64,000 bases of DNA from Malachius bipustulatus (Eukaryota; Arthropoda; Insecta; Coleoptera; Melyridae): the NCBI GenBank assembly GCA_910589415.1, contig OU342632.1, forward strand, positions 47,729,341 through 47,793,340. Reading direction: 5' to 3'. This document shows positions 57,158-64,000 of the stretch, piece by piece; within the stretch, counting starts at the first letter, position 1, and each line of letters starts with the position of its first letter. The notes beneath the pieces were generated by a model, which did no database searches, was not told where the DNA came from, and was given only the letters and a program-made list of their open reading frames with translations. The position numbers and the translations under genes were made by a program.

Positions 57158-58770
57158 TTAATAAAATATGCCATAAGAAAGAACTTAGGTATACCGGTTG
57201 GCTGACCATACCTCTGTATAACAGGGTGTCGCTAAAAGGTACCACCAACGCTCTACCACAGATTCCCGAGTACAAAATATGCCGATTTAGCCCCTAAATG
57301 ATCAAAATGGCAGTTTCCATCGCGTTCAATAAAACTGTTAATTGTCCACCAATCTGCTCAAGCGATTAAACCTCAGGGACGCTTCATAGGGTTGCGAATG
57401 CAATCCCCTGTGGTAATGGTAGTATATGTATAGTATGCCGAGAAATTTTCTTTGAACCTTTTCCAATCTGTTTATATAGTATTCATAGTACGGGCTCCAT
57501 ATTATAATGGAACAGTATTCTATGTGACTTCTAACCATGGAAGTAAACAGTGTGATTAAATTTCGTTCACTGGCAAAGTCTGTCGTGTTACGGGCATTAA
57601 ATCCTAAAATTTCCGTAAGCTTTTCACACCACAGCATCCAAATGAAGATCAAACCTCATACCAGAATCAAGAATGACACCCAGATCTTTTTGATGTTGTC
57701 TACCTTATTTAGAATATAATTGTTTATATTGTATGTCACAACATGTATGGTCATACCTCTTGTAAATCTAATATAAGAACACTTTTCCAAATTCAGAGAT
57801 AGTTGATTTGCTTCACAAAAACCGTATAGGCGTCGAAGATCACTTTGAAGTTCATCACAATCAAATTATTTTTAACTGTTCTATAAATTTTCATATCATC
57901 GGCATACAGGAGATAGCTCGAGTGCTCAAAACATGAGGCAATGTCATTAATAAACAGTATGAATAAAAGAAGACCCAGATGAGATCCCTGAGGAAAACCC
58001 GAGGTAACATCCCTGCACGCCGACTTATGACCATCAAACCTAACACACTGCTTACGCGGTGCGATATATATGATTTAATTCAATGAAGGAGGGTGCCATG
58101 CAAACCGATATTCTCCAACTTAACCAATAACGTTGGGTGATGTACTTTATCAAATGCTTTGGAGAAATCAGTGTACAAAGCATCCACTTCCGTGCCACTC
58201 TCATTTGCTTCTACATATAACAAACTGTATGAACTGTATAAGATTAGTCGATGTTGAGTAGCCTCGGCAAAAGCCATGCTGATTCTCGTCAATCAAATGT
58301 TCAACTTTATAGTACAAATACTAGGTTACAATACATTCAAATATCTTTACAAAATGAGAAAGCATTGAAATATTCCTATAATAATTATACAAATTATTTT
58401 TATTGCCTGATTTATGTATGGGAATTGTTTCGGCCTGCTTCCAGAAAAAGGGCATGACTCCTTCAGACAATGATTTGTTATACAAAATTAGCAGGGGTTC
58501 ACAGAGAGATTGACTACATGATTTAATAAAAAATAAAGGAATAACATCAGGTCCAGCCCCCCCCCCCCCTGGCGTGAAGCTTTTCCAGGCAGATGTCATC
58601 AGCGCGAACGGAGTCCATTGTAATGGACGATGTAACACTATTTTGGAGGCTCAATCAGGGATGGAGTATCATTCCGTTCAAACACTGATGTAAAATATTC
58701 ACTAAAAGCTTCACAACCTTACTTGGGGATCAGTTAGAACTTTGTTATCATTGACAATAATTTTTATATA

Positions 58771-59439
58771 CAGTGCTTCCCAAAAGTAACGGATAAATTC
58801 GATAAAACGGAAAGCGCTGTTTTTTTGAAAAAATAAAAAAACAGGTCGATTTTGTTTTTGAGTTGTTCACCTTTTGACATAATATTTGGGTATACAGGGT
58901 GAAAGTGGTGACGTCATTGGATTTTTTTTTAAATGGCAACCCTTATTTTTTCTTCCATTTTTTGTACTTCATCCAATTGCAATTGTACGGTAATGTAATC
59001 ATTTTGTAACGTTAAATAAGAAAATTTCGGAGAAAAAATTTCGACAGATTTAATAGATTTAATTTTATTTAATTTAACAGATTTAATTTAATAGACTTAA
59101 ATTTAATAGAGAGATCTTATAAAAATACCATGGAAACAGTCATTTTTATTTGATATTTTTTAATTTTGTCGTTAATGTTCCGATTTTCACATCAGTAAAA
59201 AGTGCACAATTTCGACTCACAAGCTGTTTTCTCAGAAATTTCTTTATTTAAGGTTACAAATTGATAACATTACCATATTGGCAATTGAATGAGGTATCAA
59301 AAAATGGAAGAAAAATAAGGGACGTCACCACTTTTTCGCGCATCACCCTGTATACCCCAATATTATGTCAAAAGTTGAACAACTCAAAAACAGTCCTCTC
59401 CGTTTTATCGAATTTATCCGTTACTTTTGGGAGGCACTG
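58771..59439. mobile_element. Outer palindromic MITE
   Basis: cagtgcttcccaaaagtaac and gttacttttgggaggcactg; the arms continue inward (ggataaattcgataaaacgg, ttttgacataatattt) to the centre. TA on both sides. About 210 bp without the inner MITE. Confidence 0.88.
58895..59350. mobile_element. Inner MITE at the dyad centre of the outer one
   Basis: cagggtgaaagtggtgacgt at the left, acgtcaccactttttcgcgcatcaccctg-type text at the right, TATA on both sides. 456 bp, AT-rich interior with a repeated tttaat/agattta stretch (59043-59105). Confidence 0.85.
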
Positions 59440-60189
59440 TATAATGATTATCAGATAGGCCATATTCAATCTTTGAAACATAATTCTTATAGTCCACAGA
59501 AATCTGTCTTTTACAACTCTCTCTCAGTCTTGAAAACTCAATATAATCCAGCGGATTTTTGTATTTCTTATATTTGTTGTGATACTTCTCCTTTTCTTTC
59601 AATAATTTTATTGACTTTTTTGAAAACCACTTAGGATATTTATTACTGACTGTATTTTTTTTAACGTATTTGCTGATAATATAATGCAGGTGCACTAAAT
59701 AATACGGTCCAATCTATCCGTCCGAGTTCACCAATTATTCCAGAATAATCGTCAGATCGAAAATTGTACATCTTTTTTTGGGTTGAGATAAGATTTACAA
59801 TCTCAGACTGAGTCCAATTTCCAAAGATTTGTGATGAGAGTCCTCCATCACAAATGGCCTAGAGGAGTGCCTAACTGAAGTGACCATAGGACACGTAGTA
59901 AAAACCAAGTCCAAAAACTTACCATGTATACATTAGCGACTTCACAGCACTGAGACATGCCCAACAGCTCATAAGTATCAATCAGGAAAGAGGTTATTTA
60001 ATCAGGGAGGAGATATCAAATATCGAGTATTAAATATTTAACATACCGAGTATATCTTTGCCTACTTAATAATTATTATTGTTCTACCATAGCCACTACT
60101 TTTTACTGAAGGTTTATAAGATCGTGTTGTAATAAAAAAAAAACACTGTTTTGACTTTTGATTTTCATTGCGCAAATGGTATGTGGTTG

Positions 60190-60290
60190 CGCAACCTGGT
60201 TGTCGTCCCCTAACCTGGTTGTCGCCCCTAACCTGGTTGTCGTCCCCCTAACCTGGTTGTTGCCCCTAACCTGTTTGTCGTGTCGTGACT
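60190..60290. repeat. Five-copy ~19-bp minisatellite
   Basis: Units of cctaacctggttgtcg(tc)cc, with one to two base changes each, immediately upstream of the GC-rich segment of the next element. Confidence 0.85.
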
Positions 60291-60299
60291 AAAGGTCTG

Positions 60300-61335
60300 C
60301 ACTAGGGGAAACGGCGCCAGAGATGTCCGACTGTGGACTATCTGATATACCGTATCATCTGTTGTCGTGGTCACGTTCCGCGCACAGAGAGATGCGGGGG
60401 TCTCGGCTTAATCGCCGGAACCAAGAGGAGACAACCTCACTAAAAAAACCTAAATCCTAAGGCGGGGGTCCAGGCTGATGGGATGCGTGACTGGATAGAA
60501 GACCAGCCCTACTGGATTCAACCTTGGGGCACCAGGGGGCACCGCACTGTATCAATCCCCTCACCTTTGCATGCGGGGCTCTGCATAGGTGGAACACCCT
60601 TCCCTAGCTACTCGTGGGATCAAACCATGGTAAGAAACAAAAAACCAAGAAATTGCGGGACATCACCGCGATACAGACTGCTGACTGAGCGGGGCTTGTC
60701 ACCCGTCAAGACAGTCGGCAATCTAAACAATCCTTGTGCTCGAGACCACCTCGAGCGCAAGAAGAATGTCCACTCATTGGCAAGAAAAGGAGCATCGACA
60801 CCCTTCATAGGACCAGAACCATTCTGTGGCTTCGAAGATACTTTCTTCAAGCAGAATTCCAAAACGAAGAAGAAAACTGAGAGAAACTCATTGGAGGAAC
60901 CTCTCGGGGTTGAGACAATCCAAAGAATTTCTCGGGAATTTTAACCGAGAGAATTAACAGAACACTGACGGGATTCCTAACGAGACATTGCAAGCTCAAG
61001 GAACACCTGAGGAAGCTAGGCATAGAAAAAATGGCGTCTGCAGATTCTGCGGGAAAGGAGACGGGACACCACGTCACCTGCTGCTCAACTGCGATGCGAT
61101 AGAACTCAAAAGAAGTAATGTTCTGGGCCATCACCAGCTAGAGGCAGGGAACTTACCCGACCTTGATCCTCTCAAAATCCTGAAGTTTCTCAAGGAAACG
61201 GACTTGGAGAGGGTGCTTCACTAAAGGGATTCCACACCAGGCGAAGCACAGTAGAGGGGATACAATAGATCTTTTAGGTCGCAGTAACTTAATCACCCTC
61301 AAAAAATACAATACAATACAATACAATAAATACAA
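60300..61335 (+). pseudogene. Internally deleted LINE: GC-rich leader joined to RNase H end and knuckle
   Basis: 60300-60740 is GC-rich leader-like sequence. From about 60765 it reads SLARKGASTPFIGPEPFCGF, the end of a LINE RNase H domain, then after frame changes LTGFLTRHCKLKEHLRKLGI and a C-terminal knuckle CRFCGKGDGTPRHLLLNC, finishing LKFLKETDLERVLH at TAA 61222-61224. The 3' UTR ends in an (aatac)n tail (61302-61326). The entire RT is missing. Clade is in the RNase H-bearing group, different family from 29085-32402. Confidence 0.65.
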
Positions 61336-61423
61336 TGGTATGTGCAAAGGCTCACTTTCAGGCTATGCAAGTAGTTTTGTAATTGTCAACATTCATATAA
61401 GGGAGTAGATAATAGTACATATA

Positions 61424-61964
61424 CATGGTGGCCCAGCGAAAACGTACCAGGCCTAATAACTTGAAAGCTGAAGACGTACGCAAAAAACGCCGAAACAGGT
61501 CGATTTTGTTATCGAGGGGGACATATTTTCATGACAAATTTAACTACCCAAGTTATCTTATCATCATAGGGAACAGATATCAAGTGATACATATTTGAAA
61601 GCTATTTGAATTCTCTTTACAACGATATCCAACATTTTGGGTTTCGCTTACATACAGGGTGGCCCAATAAAACGTAACTCTCGCCTTAATAACTTGAAAA
61701 CTTATACAATATAAATGTCTAAGAATAATCTTGGGAGCGATGAAGAGTACCCCATGTCCGACGCTTTTGGCAGAATCTGGTGAGATGCCACTAAATCACA
61801 GAAGAAACTACTAAGCAAGTAAGTTTGTTGCAAGATTATTAATTTTCAACACTAGTGGTATCATAGAAATTCTTTCAAAGTTAACCATCTAACAGATAGT
61901 TAACCAGATAACATCTTCAGTTTTCAAGTTATTAGGCCTGGTACGTTTTCGCTGGGCCACCCTG
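61424..61964. mobile_element. MITE with ~45-bp inverted ends, TA target
   Basis: Left catggtggcccagcgaaaac (one change from caggg) and right gttttcgctgggccaccctg, continuing through taccaggcctaataacttga. A related partial left end lies inside it at 61654-61705 (cagggtggcccaataaaacg). Confidence 0.85.
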
Positions 61965-62107
61965 TATATTATATGAGCGATTATGAAGCCATTATTCACG
62001 GATATTCAATATCATATCGAGAAGATGGCGGATTGAGATGTTGCTTGTGTTGACGTTCCTAAAGTTGTTTGCAAACTTTGTGAAAGAAACGCGAAAGATC
62101 ATAGAAC

Positions 62108-62155
62108 AAATTGTTTTATGATCACTTAGGTTACCATACTGTTCCTATGTTACTT
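62108..62155. repeat. Single arm of the 24458 palindrome family
   Basis: ttgttttatgatcacttagg...taccatactgttcctatgtta matches 24557-24590 and flank. Confidence 0.7.
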
Positions 62156-62180
62156 TGTCAATAATTTTATATACATACGT

Positions 62181-62216
62181 CTGAAGATGCTACTTTGAAA
62201 GTAGCGAAGCACGTGT
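62181..62216 (+). other. Hammerhead-like stem-loop, degenerate
   Basis: CTGAAGA, one extra T, a hairpin gctacttt/aaagtagc, then GAAG where GAAA is required. Resembles a hammerhead core with an inserted base and one core change; no clear cleavage triplet. Confidence 0.3.
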
Positions 62217-62219
62217 AAC

Positions 62220-63000
62220 GTTTATATTATCCATCGCAGTATACAGTAGAATTTTTTTAAACATTAGTGTTTTATTTATCATCCATCAAATTGTAATTTG
62301 TTTTTCTTTTTACTTTTAAGCACTAGTGCTTGAAAGCGTATACCTAATTTTAAGCAATAAAGTATCATTTCAAAAAGACTATCATTTTAAAACTGAAAAG
62401 GCAATCAAAAAATTAATTTTATGATGCGATTTAACTGAAATATTTCTTCAGGTCACGTTGCACGATACGTCGAAAACTTGGAGTAGTGATTAGTACCTAG
62501 TGATTAATAAATTATAGATGCTAATTATCTACCTGCTGCATAAAAATGTGAACTCACGCAAAGTACCTAGGTAATGTTAATACAACATATTATGTGTAAT
62601 ATTGAATTTATGGAAGAACGAAATTATCGCTATTCTTTCAGCTTAATATTTCTGTAAGTACATAGTCTACTGGAAAATTGTTAAAAAAATAATGGCCCAC
62701 TTAACTTGAAGGACAATATCTTAATGGGCAGAGTCACATTAATATATCTTCTTGGCAGAGTTTTCCGCCAGTATTCCATTTACAACCAACCTTCTAGTAA
62801 GTTTTTAAAATTGTATTGTCATGGATTTTACAAATTTGATATACATGAGAGGTATTTATATTAACAGAAATAAGTTTTTAAATTAATTTATTACACACGC
62901 ACCCAGATAGGTACTAAAAAATTTTCCAGATGGTCCGGCAGATTTTCTTCGAAGATTTACTGTAAATGTATTTGCAAACCGTGCTTTTAGTGTATTTTTT
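62220..63000. other. No supported feature
   Basis: AT-rich, nothing recognised. Confidence 0.4.
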
Positions 63001-63039
63001 TAACAAAAAAATTTAAAAAAAAAAAAAAAAAGTTAAAAA

Positions 63040-63188
63040 AATTTTTTAACAAAAAAATACACTATTGAGGACGACATCACTTTTCGAAAATCACCCAAAC
63101 TCATCAAATGTCCACCGATCATGACCCCCAGATCACGAAAAAGTGGTTTTCCAAAATTCACCTGCCCACGATATATATATATATATTT
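63040..63188. repeat. Inverted partner of 3972-4110 with AT run
   Basis: gttttccaaaattcacctgc ccacg followed by (at)n mirrors 3971 and the bases before it. A poly-A/T foldback (62997-63056) adjoins it. Confidence 0.8.
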
Positions 63189-63265
63189 AACGGTTTAATG
63201 TTCGTGGGTTGTACGACACAAAAAAGAAAATCCTTGGCCAATTAGATAGTTACTCTTTTATTTAA

Positions 63266-63305
63266 TGTCTACGTTTCGGTATTCTCCACACCTTCATCAG
63301 GACAA
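63266..63305 (-). other. Hammerhead-like stem-loop, degenerate
   Basis: Minus strand: CTGATGA, one extra A, hairpin ggtgt/atacc, GAAA. Stem III and a GUC-type triplet are not evident, so catalysis is doubtful. It sits about 110 bases from the AT run, as the true ribozyme does at 3829-3908. Confidence 0.3.
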
Positions 63306-63309
63306 CTGT

Positions 63310-64000
63310 AATAACAATATTAGTATCTATTAATTACAAACAGTTTTTTAATTGTCTGGACTTACAAAACTTTGAGGTTTATGTTAAAAACCAACATCAT
63401 ATAAAAAAACCAAGAGGATCCAGTCTTTCTAGCAAAAACACCAACCATATTTATGTAAATTACCCAATAAAACACTCACTGTCACATCTAACATTCTACA
63501 TCATACTTCACAGGATTAAAATCTAAATTAAAATCTATTTTGTTACACAATTTCATATTTTAAAAATAAATATAAAAAACCACATGGTCTTGGAGGTGTT
63601 TTCTGTGGTTATGTTTGCCATAAGAGAAATCAAAACAAACGGTAGGGATATTCGACTCGAAAATTAATCTTTTTTTCTTTTTCTTCTGTCATGTGTCATT
63701 TGACATGACATAATAAATTGATTAATGACATTTATTACAGCCCTTCATTGAGATGACATTGTTTACATTATTATTCTTATTTTTAATTTTTTAGTCTTAC
63801 GGAAATCGAAATTTATTATTGTTTTCATTGAGGCTGGTAGCTAACTAGTACAACCATTATTTACTATTCCTAATCAATTGCCACTCTTGGTTCATTGTCA
63901 CCCCTGTTATGCTGATAATTTATTAAAAAGGAATATATGTTGCTGATATTTTGTATGTCAGTTTTTGAATTTAATGAATTACTTGTTCTTTTTATGTGAT
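63310..64000. other. No supported feature
   Basis: No gene or bounded repeat is seen up to the window end. Confidence 0.4.

Larger units (their letters stand above)
57330..59935 (-). pseudogene. Jockey/CR1-type LINE ORF2, interrupted by MITEs
   Basis: From 5' on the minus strand: endonuclease tail (KFLDLVFTTCPMVTSV, EDSHHKSLEI, about 59820-59935), linker (WFSKKSIKLLKEKEKYHNKY, 59414-59695), RT with AGPDVIPLFFIKSC and SLSEGVMPFFWKQAETIP (58321-58638), DALYTDFSKAFDKVHH, GFPQGSHLGLLLFILFINDI and catalytic YADD, then thumb region RSHIEYCSIIIWSPYYEYYI (57338-57652). Many frameshifts. A nested MITE pair (58771-59439) sits inside. A C10 run (58559-58568) lies inside the RT frame. Confidence 0.8.

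Overview
The window is insect nuclear DNA, AT-rich, intron-bearing and dominated by transposable elements. The firmest host genes are two RR-2 (Rebers-Riddiford) cuticular protein genes, which are arthropod-specific. A beetle would fit, but the order cannot be proved from sequence alone.

Layout. 1-5.0 kb: a large foldback repeat, then a palindromic element carrying two identical, inverted hammerhead ribozymes. 5.5-6.35 kb: cuticular protein gene 1 (+ strand, two exons, TATA box, poly(A) signal). 6.9-17 kb: relics (LINE reverse transcriptase and endonuclease pieces, a mariner-like transposase fragment), a probable two-exon host gene end at 7.9-8.6 kb, a possible secreted-protein exon at 14.5 kb (- strand), and much AT-rich DNA without clear content. 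17.9-22.35 kb: a nearly complete CR1-group LINE with a PHD-like/CCHC ORF1, interrupted by a small MITE. 23.3-27.2 kb: several palindromic MITEs. 27.3-50.1 kb: cuticular protein gene 2 (- strand, three exons). Its 18.1-kb second intron is mostly transposons: an RNase H-bearing LINE (29.1-32.4 kb), then a Jockey-like LINE interrupted by a 580-bp palindromic MITE, itself interrupted by a 9.86-kb Ty3-type LTR retrotransposon with 1.62-kb LTRs. Its 4.1-kb first intron holds a MITE containing two other MITEs. 50.3-64 kb: more palindromes, a restriction-like-endonuclease LINE (R2 group), a LINE split by a MITE-in-MITE, a minisatellite, a LINE fragment with an (AATAC)n tail, and hammerhead-like stem-loops near the right edge.

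How it fits together. The two cuticular genes converge on each other. Each has a TATA box about 60 bases before the ATG and a first coding exon of only four codons, followed by an exon that completes the signal peptide. Everything between is best read as a layered transposon record. Target duplications order the insertions, and a shared terminal motif (TA followed by CAGGGTG) recurs on many otherwise unrelated MITEs.

The most unusual items are the paired hammerhead ribozymes (3509-3568 and 3770-3829), the three-layer nest inside a host intron, a MITE inserted exactly at the dyad centre of another palindrome, and a young Ty3 element that keeps a textbook -1 slippery heptamer yet carries two in-frame stops. 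All alignments were made by eye; no database or folding program was available.
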